From JAAUUE01 sp943370025 (GTDB lineage: Bacteria > Cyanobacteriota > Cyanobacteriia > Cyanobacteriales > JAAUUE01), in NCBI GenBank assembly GCA_943370025.1, contig CALRPI020000022.1:6712-70711 (forward strand): 64,000 bases of DNA. The letters run 5' to 3'. Below the pieces are notes generated by a model. That model did not search any database, had not been told where the DNA came from, and was given only the letters and a program-made list of their open reading frames with translations. This document shows, piece after piece, positions 52,682 to 61,627 of the stretch. The number at the start of each line of letters is the position of its first letter. Position 1 is the first letter of the stretch. Made by a program: the position numbers and the translations under genes.

Positions 52682-54475
52682 ATGAGCGATCGCCCGGTTA
52701 AATTAATCTTAGTTGATGAAGACTCTCTCTGGAGGTTGGGTTTACAGACTGCTTTGATCAGAGGAGATGGCTTACAAGATAATCTCCAACGTAATCTCCA
52801 AAATAACCAACCAGATCAACTACAGATTATTGCTGAGGCGGCTCAGTTAGAAGAGATTCTGGTTTTAGAGCTAACGTCTATCCCCGATGTCTTGATTTTG
52901 GGGGTGACGGATAATTTCCTAGATCGGCTTTGGCAACCTTGTCAGCAAATACAGCAGAAATTTCCCCAGATCAACATCCTCTTGTTATCTATTTTCTTAA
53001 CTCCAGAGGAGTTGTCCCAAGTCAGAGCTAGGGGAATTAAGGGTTATTGTTTGCGGACAGAGGCGATCGCGACGATTCTAACGGCAATCGATCAAGTTGC
53101 CCAAGGGAAATATTTCTGGAGTGATGTTTGCAGTACTGAATTAGTAGAACCAGCTCCAACAAAGACCAATCTCACCCCACCCCCTAATCCCACTTTCTTA
53201 TACTCTCAAGCAATGACTGGAGTGAGCCAGATTGATCGGGAACTAGCAAAAATCAATAGCTATCTCCAGCAATCTCAAATATCGAATATTAATTGGTTAT
53301 TCTGGACAGGTAGAAGGCGTGAATTACACACAGCCCGTTGGTTGATCAATCAACTTCTGCCCATTGACACAACTGATTATTTCCGCAATATTCCTGTTAA
53401 TGAAATAGCTTTAGACAAAGATAATAACAACAGCTATTTTTCCGATCCTTCTAGCAATCTCGTGTTGTCGGAAGCAATTGATCAAGCCGCTAGTCAATCG
53501 ATAGTTACTAGCAGTATAGGAGTGAGGATTTATGAGCTTGTCCAATTGCAGTTAGGCAATGATTTAGTTAATCTGACCAGTAATACTTTAGAAGTTGATA
53601 TATTATCTCCTACGAAGAAAAAAGATTTACTATCCTTAGTGCTGCAAGGGTTTATAACTCTTTGTGAAAATCTGTCATTATCTCAGGCAGATCAAGAATA
53701 TATTACGATCAAGAAGAACGAGCTACTCCAAGATTTACTCGCAACAACTATCACTGATTTTTTCGGCAAGTATTCTAGTTTGAGAATTGGTGGAGAAGAA
53801 CAAGAGATAGTGCCTATTTTATTATCAGACATGCCAATTATCCGTGAGGAGATTCTCGAGAAAATTCCTTTTGTGGAAGAATTATTATCACAAATTCTAT
53901 TTGGTACTAGTTTAACTATTGATGATGGTGTCTATTCGGCAACAAGTGGGGAGGCGATCGCTAGAGCTGAGTTGATTCTGGAAAACTTAATTATTCAAGT
54001 TGCCAATGCCGTAATTCAACCTTTGCTGAATCGGTTTTCAGAAGTAGAAACCCTCAAACTAGCCTTTTATGATCAACAATTACTTTCGGCTAGAGACATC
54101 ACCAAATTTCGCAACGATCTCTCATGGAAATATCGACTAGATAATTATTTTTATGAGCCGAAATTAATCTTTGAAAGTTGCCATCGACTTTATGTTTTTA
54201 GCGAACTAGGAATTAGAACCACTAATATTTATGCTCCCCGGACTCTGGAATTACAATCTTTAACCGGAGTTCGCTATTTTGTCACCCTCTGGTTGGAGTT
54301 TAAGGATGCGATCGCTCCCCGTCTAAAAACCATAACTAGCTTTATCGGGCAAGGCTTAGTCTATGTCCTGACTCAAATCATCGGGCGAGGCATCGGTTTA
54401 GTGGGCAAGGGAATTTTGCAAGGAATTGGCAATTCTCTTCAGGAAGCAAGGGTGGGCAGGGGTGTTAGAAAATAG
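52682..54475 (+). CDS. DUF3685 (Ycf55-like) protein with an atypical receiver domain
   Basis: 597 residues. The first 150 look like a response-regulator receiver (VKLILVDEDSLWRLGLQTAL, INILLLSIFLTPEELSQVRA, GIKGYCLRTEAIATILTAI). The expected phospho-acceptor aspartate is replaced: PDVLILGVTDN has G where a D would be. So phosphorylation at the normal site is unlikely. The rest is DUF3685, found in cyanobacteria and, as Ycf55, in red algal plastids. Its function is unknown. No partner kinase is near. Confidence 0.8.
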   Translation: MSDRPVKLILVDEDSLWRLGLQTALIRGDGLQDNLQRNLQNNQPDQLQIIAEAAQLEEILVLELTSIPDVLILGVTDNFLDRLWQPCQQIQQKFPQINILLLSIFLTPEELSQVRARGIKGYCLRTEAIATILTAIDQVAQGKYFWSDVCSTELVEPAPTKTNLTPPPNPTFLYSQAMTGVSQIDRELAKINSYLQQSQISNINWLFWTGRRRELHTARWLINQLLPIDTTDYFRNIPVNEIALDKDNNNSYFSDPSSNLVLSEAIDQAASQSIVTSSIGVRIYELVQLQLGNDLVNLTSNTLEVDILSPTKKKDLLSLVLQGFITLCENLSLSQADQEYITIKKNELLQDLLATTITDFFGKYSSLRIGGEEQEIVPILLSDMPIIREEILEKIPFVEELLSQILFGTSLTIDDGVYSATSGEAIARAELILENLIIQVANAVIQPLLNRFSEVETLKLAFYDQQLLSARDITKFRNDLSWKYRLDNYFYEPKLIFESCHRLYVFSELGIRTTNIYAPRTLELQSLTGVRYFVTLWLEFKDAIAPRLKTITSFIGQGLVYVLTQIIGRGIGLVGKGILQGIGNSLQEARVGRGVRK

Positions 54476-54560
54476 CTTTTAAGTTTTGTTCTGTATGAGA
54501 TGATGAAGCTGTAACATTTCCCAATTGATAATCCTTCACCTCAGCCGTAAGCATAAACCC

Positions 54561-55877
54561 ATGACTCAACCCAAAATAATTGTTCTTGATGATGATCCGA
54601 CGGGTTCCCAGACCGTGCATAGCTGTCTATTGCTGACTAAATGGGATGTAGCTACCCTGAAACTGGGATTATTAGATGCAGCCCCCATATTTTTTGTCTT
54701 GACCAATACGCGGGCGATGACTCCTGAACAAGCAGCAGATATTACGCGGGAAGTTTGTCAGAATTTGAAAATTGCCCTAGCAGAAACGAAGGTGGAAGAT
54801 TTTGTGGTGGTGAGTCGATCGGACTCCACGCTGCGGGGGCATTATCCCGTCGAAACCGATGTGATTGCCGCAGAATTGGGCGGCTTTGATGCCCATTTCC
54901 TAGTTCCTGCTTTCTTTGAAGGGGGCAGATTTACCCGTGATAGCATTCATTACCTAGTAGTTAACGGTGTGCCAACTCCGGTGCATGAGACGGAATTTGC
55001 TAAGGATTCAGTTTTTGGCTACAGCTATAGCTATTTGCCTGATTATGTCGCCGAAAAAACCAAGGGGAAGATTTCTCGCGATCGCGTTAGCAGATTTCTA
55101 TTAACCGACCTGCGCCAAGGCATCCAAGCCAGACTTCAGGAACTATCGGGAAACCAATGTTGTGTGGTGGATGCGGAAACCCAAGCCGATTTAGATCAAT
55201 TTGCCCACGATATCTTAGCGGTTGCCGCCACGGGCAAGAAATTCCTGTTTCGCAGTGCTGCTAGTCTGCTGACCTCCTTGGCGGATCTACCACCTCAACC
55301 GGTAGCGATCGATCGGATGTTTGAATATGTCAAAAACGGCAAACCGGGGGCGGTGATCGTCGGCTCCCATGTCAAGAAAACTACGGAACAACTAGAAAAT
55401 CTCCTCCAAGTATCAGGAGTAGCTGGAGTTGAGATTGATGTGTCCCGTTTATTAGAGGAATCAGCCACGGCAAGGGCAGATTTGTTAGCAGAAATCTTGG
55501 CGAAAGTGGCGGCAATTCATCAAGGTGGGCAAACCCCGGTCGTGTATACCAGCCGTCAAGAATTAAGTTTTGCTGATGTAGAAACTAGATTAAAGTTTGG
55601 AGTGGCAGTTTCTAGCTTGCTGATGGATGTTGTCCAAGGATTGCCAGAAGATATAGGTTTTTTAATTAGTAAGGGCGGAATTACTTCCAATGATGTTTTG
55701 AGTACAGGGCTAGCCATCACAGCGGCGAGGATTGTGGGGCAAATTCTGGCGGGTTGTTCGATCGTCCTCACTCCCCCAGATCATCCCCGATTTCCTAATT
55801 TACCCGTGGTGCTTTTCCCCGGCAATGTGGGAGATGCTATGGGTTTAGCTACGGTATATCAACGATTGAGTAATTAA
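54561..55877 (+). CDS. Four-carbon acid sugar kinase family protein (DUF1537)
   Basis: 438 residues. N-terminal IIVLDDDPTGSQTVHSCLLL and SRSDSTLRGHYPVETDVIAA, C-terminal nucleotide-binding GGITSNDVLSTGL; this is the OtnK/DtnK type of kinase. Family members phosphorylate four-carbon acid sugars such as erythronate or threonate. There are no companion oxidoreductase or aldolase genes here, so the pathway cannot be fixed. ATG at 54561 chosen, since the family begins at this point. Confidence 0.87.
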   Translation: MTQPKIIVLDDDPTGSQTVHSCLLLTKWDVATLKLGLLDAAPIFFVLTNTRAMTPEQAADITREVCQNLKIALAETKVEDFVVVSRSDSTLRGHYPVETDVIAAELGGFDAHFLVPAFFEGGRFTRDSIHYLVVNGVPTPVHETEFAKDSVFGYSYSYLPDYVAEKTKGKISRDRVSRFLLTDLRQGIQARLQELSGNQCCVVDAETQADLDQFAHDILAVAATGKKFLFRSAASLLTSLADLPPQPVAIDRMFEYVKNGKPGAVIVGSHVKKTTEQLENLLQVSGVAGVEIDVSRLLEESATARADLLAEILAKVAAIHQGGQTPVVYTSRQELSFADVETRLKFGVAVSSLLMDVVQGLPEDIGFLISKGGITSNDVLSTGLAITAARIVGQILAGCSIVLTPPDHPRFPNLPVVLFPGNVGDAMGLATVYQRLSN

Positions 55878-56037
55878 TTTTGCCTAGGTTTTAGGTTTTG
55901 TCAGTTCTCCTGATAATCTATCCCTTTTGAGTGCTTGATCCTACCTAGATTTTGTCAGATATCCAGATCACCTATCTCCAAGGAATCAGGAAGCCAGGGC
56001 TGTACCGACGAAGCGGTACAGCGACTGGTAGTTCAAT

Positions 56038-57240
56038 CTAGCCTTGATTCCGAAATTTACTTGCCAAGGAGAGAATACTAGTCCAACGTTTTTGGAGTTG
56101 TTTGGCAGTGTAGCCCAGGAGCTTGCAGATTTGGTCATCAGGGTATTGAGATTGTTTGAGTTCTAAGAGTTGTTGTTGTTCTAGGGTCAGGGTGGTGAAA
56201 AATACCTGCCACTGCTGGGCGGTCATGCCTAGCTTTTGGTCTAAGTCAGCACCTAGCCATTGATGAACTAGTTCCCAGTTAGAGGTATGGGCAAATTTTT
56301 CCACATGGTACTTAAACCGTTGTTGGAGGTAATCCCGTTGTCTGGGGGTGAGACGAAGCACCTCATCAATTTCGGCGGCAGAGAGATCCGAAAGTTTCAG
56401 AGTTAGGTAATCCACGCACTCAGATTGCCCTTGGTCTTCTAGGTATTTAATCAGTTCCGAGATCACCCGATCGCGCAACACCGACTCTGCAGGGTCGATC
56501 GACTCAGAGACTAAATGCGATCGCAATTGCTGCATCACCGCCGATCGAGAATGATTGATACCTTCTTCAGTTTTTTGGGTTTCTACGGCTGCTTCAATAT
56601 CCACCGAGGTTTCCGCCGGCTGCCGCTTGGCAAAACTTTGGGCGCGGAGAATAATTAACTGCTGGCTAAAGCCATTAAAGAGATTAATCCGGCGCTTGGC
56701 GTACTGCTCAGTAAAAGCCATGTACTCAGAAAGTTCTAGCTGAGTTCGGGGTTGGTAATCACTGGGGAGTTCGTTTTCCCGGCGGAAGGCTTTGATCGAT
56801 TCCACGTAGAAATCTTGGAGAAAGTCTTCAATCAGGTTATAGCGAGCAGAGAAGTTTAATTGAGCTTGAGCCGGAGCGATGTGCCGATACACCATGACGC
56901 TCAAGTTGCTATGGAGTTCTTTGCGCCCCTGTCTAGAACCTAGTTGGTAGTACTGGAGGCACTTTTCTAGACGATGACGACCAAGGCTGATTTGCCAAGT
57001 ATAGACATCTCCAGTGGCTTGGATGCGATCGCTCTTGCGACAAATCCGCTCTACTTCCGCAGCCATCCGTTGAGCTACGTCTAAGACTCGACTAGATTTG
57101 ATGCTGACTTGGGAGAGCAATTCGGCTAAGAGAAAATCAACTAGGGCTGTTTGCTCCGGGTTAGTGGCAAAATCAGCAGTAGATATATAAGTGGTAACGG
57201 TTTCTTGGGTAGAATTAGCGGTTTGAGTTTGTACATTCAT
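56038..57240 (-). CDS. hetZ: HetZ-family regulator
   Basis: 400 residues, close to the 401 of Anabaena HetZ. Segments I associate with HetZ-family proteins: SLGRHRLEKCLQYYQLGSRQ, GRKELHSNLSVMVYRHI, IEDFLQDFYVESIKAFRREN and LELSEYMAFTEQYAKRRI. The end (RLTPRQRDYLQQRFKYH, and KLLGYTAKQLQKRW) looks like sigma-factor region 4 helix-turn-helix. HetZ controls early heterocyst differentiation in Anabaena, but members occur in non-heterocystous filaments too. ATG at 57240 has AAGGGG seven bases upstream. A HetZ-related paralogue is the alternative. Confidence 0.68.
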   Translation of the reverse strand: MNVQTQTANSTQETVTTYISTADFATNPEQTALVDFLLAELLSQVSIKSSRVLDVAQRMAAEVERICRKSDRIQATGDVYTWQISLGRHRLEKCLQYYQLGSRQGRKELHSNLSVMVYRHIAPAQAQLNFSARYNLIEDFLQDFYVESIKAFRRENELPSDYQPRTQLELSEYMAFTEQYAKRRINLFNGFSQQLIILRAQSFAKRQPAETSVDIEAAVETQKTEEGINHSRSAVMQQLRSHLVSESIDPAESVLRDRVISELIKYLEDQGQSECVDYLTLKLSDLSAAEIDEVLRLTPRQRDYLQQRFKYHVEKFAHTSNWELVHQWLGADLDQKLGMTAQQWQVFFTTLTLEQQQLLELKQSQYPDDQICKLLGYTAKQLQKRWTSILSLASKFRNQG

Positions 57241-57703
57241 GGTATTGCCCCTTAGAAAATCTGGAAGTTTCATTCACAATGACTTTGGGAGTAACTGTGA
57301 TGCGGTTGGTAGGTGGTCAGTTGATAAATCCTCGCTGACCACACTATGAATGTATCCTCCCCAGATTGGAGGCAGGGGTGCAATTGTGGCACTCTTTATA
57401 GCTCCCTAAGGCAGCCAACTGGCACAGAACAAATTCTTGGGGATTTAATTTAGCCCTGATCCCTATGTAGTCAAGCATTCAGTAGATTAATCCCTCCTTG
57501 AAACCTGTTAGCTATATTCGCTCTTTTTGATAGACAGTTAGCTAACTGGATTAGTTTCTGGATTAATTTCTGGATTAGTTTCTGGATTGACGCTTGGGGG
57601 TTAAAGATTTCAGATGGCTTTCTTGATCACCCCAACTCGTATTAGGATGAGGTATGAGTCTACTATGGGCAAACAGGCTGTAAATTAAAATCTCAAATTA
57701 AAA
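57241..57703. other. Intergenic region upstream of hetZ with a 12-base tandem repeat
   Basis: 463 bases between divergent genes, no coding potential seen. It contains four tandem copies of a 12-base unit at 57546-57593. The remainder, about 300 bases on the hetZ side, is unusually long for a simple promoter and may hold regulatory sites that I cannot identify. Confidence 0.55.
57546..57593. repeat. Four tandem copies of CTGGATTARTTT
   Basis: CTGGATTAGTTT, CTGGATTAATTT and CTGGATTAGTTT follow each other exactly, then CTGGATTGACGC as a diverged fourth. It lies 110 bases before the phosphatase start and 305 before hetZ. Confidence 0.75.
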
Positions 57704-58435
57704 ATGACACAACGCCGAATTGTAATAGGGGATGTTCATGGTCATTACGATAGCCTGATGACTCTCCTAGAGGCGATCGCTCCTAATTCCGAAGATCAAG
57801 TTTATCTATTAGGAGATTTGATCGATCGCGGCTCCAAAAGTTGTCAAGTAGTAGAGTTTGTCAAAAACAGTAACTACCAATGCTTGAGGGGAAATCATGA
57901 ACAGATGTTATTAGATATTCTCCTTGATGATGAAATATACCCTCCAGCCCTAGATGCATGGATGTACAGCGGCGGCAAAAACACCCTAGAAAGTTACGGA
58001 CGCAAAGGTATTCGGGGAGAACACCTCTACTGGATGCAGCAGCTACCTGATTACCTCGACTTGGGAGATCTATGGCTAGTCCACGCTGGAGTTCATCCGA
58101 CTATGCCTTTTCAATCTCAAGGAACTTCTCAATTTTGCTGGATTAGAAACGAGTTTCACTCCCATCCCCGTCCCTATTTTTCTGATAAGTTAATTATCAC
58201 TGGGCATACCATTACCTTCACTCTGCCCGGTGTTGCTCCCGGACAAATTGCTCAAGGTCCCGGTTGGCTAGATATTGACACTGGGGCATACCATCCCCGC
58301 AGCGGTTGGCTCACGGGGCTGGACACTACAAATTGGTTGGTGTATCAGGTGAATACTTGGACAAAATTAACTCGTAAGCTTCCCTTGAGTGGACTAGTGG
58401 CACCAGTTAATTATGACCGCAGGCTTGGAAGTTAA
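57704..58435 (+). CDS. PPP-family metallophosphoesterase (serine/threonine phosphatase-like)
   Basis: 243 residues. Metal-binding motifs of the PPP family: GDVHGHYDSL near the start, LLGDLIDRGSKS, LRGNHEQML, then VHAGVHPTMP and ITGHTITF. Either a protein phosphatase like PrpA or a diadenosine tetraphosphatase like ApaH; length fits both. Cytoplasmic. Followed by a strong hairpin that may end its transcript. Confidence 0.88.
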   Translation: MTQRRIVIGDVHGHYDSLMTLLEAIAPNSEDQVYLLGDLIDRGSKSCQVVEFVKNSNYQCLRGNHEQMLLDILLDDEIYPPALDAWMYSGGKNTLESYGRKGIRGEHLYWMQQLPDYLDLGDLWLVHAGVHPTMPFQSQGTSQFCWIRNEFHSHPRPYFSDKLIITGHTITFTLPGVAPGQIAQGPGWLDIDTGAYHPRSGWLTGLDTTNWLVYQVNTWTKLTRKLPLSGLVAPVNYDRRLGS

Positions 58436-58445
58436 AACTCACGCA

Positions 58446-58490
58446 TTCGGATAATTTTGCGAGTGCTCCACACTCGCAAAATTATCCGAA
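58446..58490 (+). terminator. Perfect 20-base-pair hairpin after the phosphatase gene
   Basis: TTCGGATAATTTTGCGAGTG (58446-58465) pairs exactly with 58471-58490 around CTCCA, 11 bases after the stop codon. There is no T tract after it, so it may be a palindromic repeat that happens to be in terminator position. Confidence 0.5.
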
Positions 58491-58514
58491 ACATTCAATA
58501 GTTGAGTAATCCTC

Positions 58515-58617
58515 ATACCAAATCAAGAAAATGGCGAAGCCATTTTCTTGATTTAAACCCTGACACAGCAAGTTATTCAGAATCTTATTTGTATCAAGTA
58601 TTTAGCAAAATGGCATT
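58515..58617. repeat. Dispersed unit: AAATCAAGAAAATGG hairpin plus conserved tail
   Basis: AAATCAAGAAAATGGC (58520-58535) pairs exactly with 58539-58554, then the tail GACACAGCAAGTTATTCAG and TATTTGTATCAAGTATTTAG to GCAAAATGGCATTAA. It is the cleanest of three copies (others at 8282 and 20588). Its end forms the stop codon region of the PBP2 gene. Confidence 0.65.
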
Positions 58618-60475
58618 AAGGACTGGGGCTAGGAGAGGGGCTAGGTGTGGGAATGGCTATGCCCGATCGCTGTAACTTTAGCTGATGATAGGTTTTAAAT
58701 AGTTGAGCAACTAGAGGTCCCATCACACTGCCCCCGCCACCACCAGAGTGTTCCGCAAAGGCAACTATGACAATCTCTGGATTCTCAGCAGGGCCGTAGG
58801 CACCAAACCAAGTATGTGATTCTCCCGGAGGCGCCTCCGCAGTGCCACTTTTTCCAGAGATAGCTAAGGGAGCATCATTCAGGACTTGACCTGTCCCCAT
58901 GGTCACCACTGCCCGTAACCCTTTTTGCAGGATGGCGATCGTCTCTGGTTTCATATTCATAGATTCCCGCCAATTCTTGGGGACTTCATTATCCTTCAAT
59001 AGGTGGGGTTTGATCCGATAGCCTCCATTGGCAGGTACCGAAAACATCACTGCCACTTGGAGGGGAGTCGCTTGGGTAAAACCTTGACCGATCGACATAT
59101 TGACCGTGTCTCCCTCCGTCCATTCCCAGTTCTGGTTTTGCATTTTCCAAGCATTATCAGCCACCAAGCCCGGCGATTCTTCATCCGCTAGTTCAATGCC
59201 GGTTTTTTTGCCAAAGCCAAATTTTCGAGTCCAACTAATTAAGTCTGGACCACCGACACCTTTGGCAATTTGCCCAAAAAAGGTGTTGCTACTATAAGCC
59301 ATCGCCCCCACAAAATCCAGCATTCCGTAGCCTGCCTTGTTGGATTCTCCCAGTTCTGCGCCACCCCCCAAACTCAAAGCTGCAAAGGTAGGCAGGACTG
59401 TATCAGGACTAAATTTGCCGGTTTCCATCCCCGCCGATGCGGTGACAATCTTAAAAGTACTTGCCGGGGGAAATCCTCGTAAGGCACGATTGACAAACGG
59501 ATTACCCTTACTTTGGAGTTGTTGCCAAGTTTCTTCACTAATCCGACTAGAGAAAATATTCGGATCAAAGGTGGGGCGACTGACCATGGCGAGGACTTCT
59601 CCATTTCTGGGGTCAATGGCGACAATCGCCCCTTGGCGATCGCCCAAAGCTTGTTCTGCGGCCTTTTGCAGGTCTAGATCGATGGTTAGCTGGATATTAT
59701 TTCCCGATTTTGCTTGCTTCTGACCAAGAATTTGCAGGACTTGGTTTGCCCCATCCACTTCCACCTGTTGTCCGCCCCATTCGCCTCGGAGCAGGTATTC
59801 AAAGGAAGATTCCACACCCATCTGCCCGGTAATATCCCCCATCCGGTAGCCTTGGGATTTCATTTTTGCCAGTTCTTCTTCACTAATTTCCCCGGTATAG
59901 CCGAGAATATGGGCAGCTAAATCTCCATTGGGGTAGTTCCGTACTGCTTCGACATCAACTTCCACTCCTTCCATTTGGGTGCCATACTCTGCTAGGGCAG
60001 TAATTTGGGTTGGGCTAATCCCTCTGGCAATTCTCAACAGGGAAGGGGAACTATAGCCCTCAGCTTCTAGGCGCTTTTGGATTTCTAATTCGGGAATATT
60101 CAGGATTTGGGAAATCCGTTTTCTGGTTTCTGTCCATTGGGCTTTTTTCAGAGCCACGGGCCAGAGGTATACGGCATGGGAAAGGCGGCTACTGGCGAGG
60201 ATTTTGCCGTTGCGATCGAAGATATTCCCCCGAATCGGAGCCTTAGGAATTAAACGAATCCGATTATTATCAGCCAACTGTTTGTGGCGATCGCCCTGAA
60301 CTACCTGGAGATAAAATAACCGAGGAATAATCCCCGCGCCCAACAACAAGGTCACAATTAACATCACCAACAAGGACTGAAAATTACGTCCTACAGTCCG
60401 GTTATCTGTACTATTATTTCTGCCATTCCGAGAAGGATAATAAACTTTTTTACTAGTTTTGGAGATTGCAGTCAT
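58616..60475 (-). CDS. mrdA: Penicillin-binding protein 2 (elongation transpeptidase)
   Basis: 619 residues. A membrane anchor at about 32-54, the PBP dimerisation domain (RGNIFDRNGKILASSRLSHA), and the transpeptidase domain with SxxK in PPASTFKIV, SxN in YSSNTFFG and KSG in ISGKSGTAEAPPG. It cross-links peptidoglycan during elongation with RodA. The extreme C-terminus is a short S/P repeat (PTPSPSPSPSP). No mreBCD or rodA is near in this window. Confidence 0.95.
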   Translation of the reverse strand: MTAISKTSKKVYYPSRNGRNNSTDNRTVGRNFQSLLVMLIVTLLLGAGIIPRLFYLQVVQGDRHKQLADNNRIRLIPKAPIRGNIFDRNGKILASSRLSHAVYLWPVALKKAQWTETRKRISQILNIPELEIQKRLEAEGYSSPSLLRIARGISPTQITALAEYGTQMEGVEVDVEAVRNYPNGDLAAHILGYTGEISEEELAKMKSQGYRMGDITGQMGVESSFEYLLRGEWGGQQVEVDGANQVLQILGQKQAKSGNNIQLTIDLDLQKAAEQALGDRQGAIVAIDPRNGEVLAMVSRPTFDPNIFSSRISEETWQQLQSKGNPFVNRALRGFPPASTFKIVTASAGMETGKFSPDTVLPTFAALSLGGGAELGESNKAGYGMLDFVGAMAYSSNTFFGQIAKGVGGPDLISWTRKFGFGKKTGIELADEESPGLVADNAWKMQNQNWEWTEGDTVNMSIGQGFTQATPLQVAVMFSVPANGGYRIKPHLLKDNEVPKNWRESMNMKPETIAILQKGLRAVVTMGTGQVLNDAPLAISGKSGTAEAPPGESHTWFGAYGPAENPEIVIVAFAEHSGGGGGSVMGPLVAQLFKTYHQLKLQRSGIAIPTPSPSPSPSP

Positions 60476-60518
60476 GGTTTATGGGGGGAGTAATTCAACA
60501 GGTAGTTAGGAGGGAGTT

Positions 60519-60600
60519 AGAGGTCATTTATAAAGTGGCTAGAAGGTCTGATTTTGCGCCCCCGGAGGGGGCGCAAAATCAGACTTTATAAATAGCCTCT
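60519..60600. repeat. MITE-like element with AGAGGTCATTTATAAAG ends
   Basis: AGAGGTCATTTATAAAG and CTTTATAAATAGCCTCT are inverted repeats (15 of 17). The core pairs GTCTGATTTTGCGCCCCC with GGGGCGCAAAATCAGAC. A shorter relative is at 23911-23970 with the same left flank and a different stem. Confidence 0.65.
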
Positions 60601-60732
60601 TAAGAAAACTTTTGTTGTGGAGTCACAGCCTAGCGGGAGTTCCACAACAAAAATTGCTTGGCGGCTGCTAATAATGAGCTTTAGAGATGATCTGCAAAAT
60701 CAGCTAGGACTGACGCAATGCCAAGAAATTAT

Positions 60733-60839
60733 ATACAGCAGTTTGAGAGTGGGTGGCTACAGCCATCCACTCTCAAAACCAATATTGATAGGACTTTCAA
60801 TATTCGTGGTGTATCTCATTTGAACGCAAAGTGCTGTAA
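60733..60839 (+). repeat. MITE-like element with TTACAGCA ends, 107 bases
   Basis: ATACAGCAGTTTGAGAGTGG...CCACTCTCAAAA, then ACTTTCAATATTCGTGG, TCTCATTTGAACGCAAAG and the end TGCTGTAA. Same orientation as the copy at 8512-8622, which it matches closely outside the hairpin core. Confidence 0.75.
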
Positions 60840-60844
60840 ATTTG

Positions 60845-60892
60845 TGGAAATTTTTGCGGGCTGAGGGTGATCGAAGCCCGCAAAAATTTCCA
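60845..60892 (-). terminator. Perfect 18-base-pair hairpin downstream of the CAAD gene
   Basis: TGGAAATTTTTGCGGGCT (60845-60862) pairs with 60875-60892, 16 bases beyond the CAAD stop codon. On the minus strand, the stem contains AAATTT only, so this may be another hairpin repeat (compare 20880-20920) with terminator function as a side effect. Confidence 0.45.
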
Positions 60893-60907
60893 AATTCATA
60901 AATCCTG

Positions 60908-61360
60908 TTAGCTATCCTTACTGCCCAGAACTTGACCCTTAAGAGTCTTAAATTCTTGAGAGAGTTCCTGACGAGAAGAAGCATTTAGGAGATAGCGGTA
61001 GACAAACCAACCAGAATAGATCACCCCAACTAGCTCAAATACTGGAGATAGTAAAGGAATCTCATTAATGGCGGATAAAACAGCCAATACTACTTTGACT
61101 GTGACGACTCCAGATAAGAGAAGTAAGATCGTGATTAAGGGTTTTTGATAATCAGAGACAAAACTGCCTACTTGATCTGGAAGAGAGGATAGAAAAGTGG
61201 CTACAGGCTCTAGCCACTCTTGTACTTGTTCACTAGTCCCGTTTTGGGCAGGAATTTTAATCATAGTTCCTGCCTGATCCATATTTACTTTCATGGCTTT
61301 AGGAGGTGTTCCCGCCTCTGAGGTAGTAGGCTGGGAAGTTTTGTATTGTTCAGATTCCAT
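60908..61360 (-). CDS. CAAD-domain protein (CURT1-like thylakoid protein)
   Basis: 150 residues. The C-terminal 90 are a CAAD domain: two membrane helices (PLITILLLLSGVVTVKVVLA and VFELVGVIYSGWFVYRYLL) followed by NASSRQELSQEFKTLKGQVL. CAAD is the membrane domain found in some cyanobacterial aminoacyl-tRNA synthetases, and stand-alone members are the cyanobacterial counterparts of plant CURT1, which bends thylakoid margins. The N-terminus is disordered. ATG at 61360 has GAGGA close upstream; a TTG 51 bases earlier also has a plausible site. Confidence 0.88.
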   Translation of the reverse strand: MESEQYKTSQPTTSEAGTPPKAMKVNMDQAGTMIKIPAQNGTSEQVQEWLEPVATFLSSLPDQVGSFVSDYQKPLITILLLLSGVVTVKVVLAVLSAINEIPLLSPVFELVGVIYSGWFVYRYLLNASSRQELSQEFKTLKGQVLGSKDS

Positions 61361-61627
61361 AGGTTCCTCAAGGTTGCTTTCAGTATTCCTAGGGTAATGA
61401 TTTTCAGTCAACTACATCTCTCCAAGTGGGAGAGATATACTTAAAAGAATTCCTTTTACACTAACCAGCTAGGATATTTCCAAAGTCAAGATAACTTTGA
61501 CTTTTGCCCATCATATCAAAGGACGTTATTTTGGGCAGTAAAATTCCTAACTCCCGGATGTAGATTGGATGTATCTTGGGTGGAGAAATTTGGCTGAGAT
61601 TGGATCACCAAAGCTCAAGCCTAGGGA

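Larger units (their letters stand above)
60476..60907. other. Intergenic region with three hairpin repeats
   Basis: No gene. It contains, in order, an element with inverted-repeat ends (60519-60600), the TTACAGCA element (60733-60839) and a hairpin (60845-60892), separated by unremarkable sequence. Confidence 0.65.
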
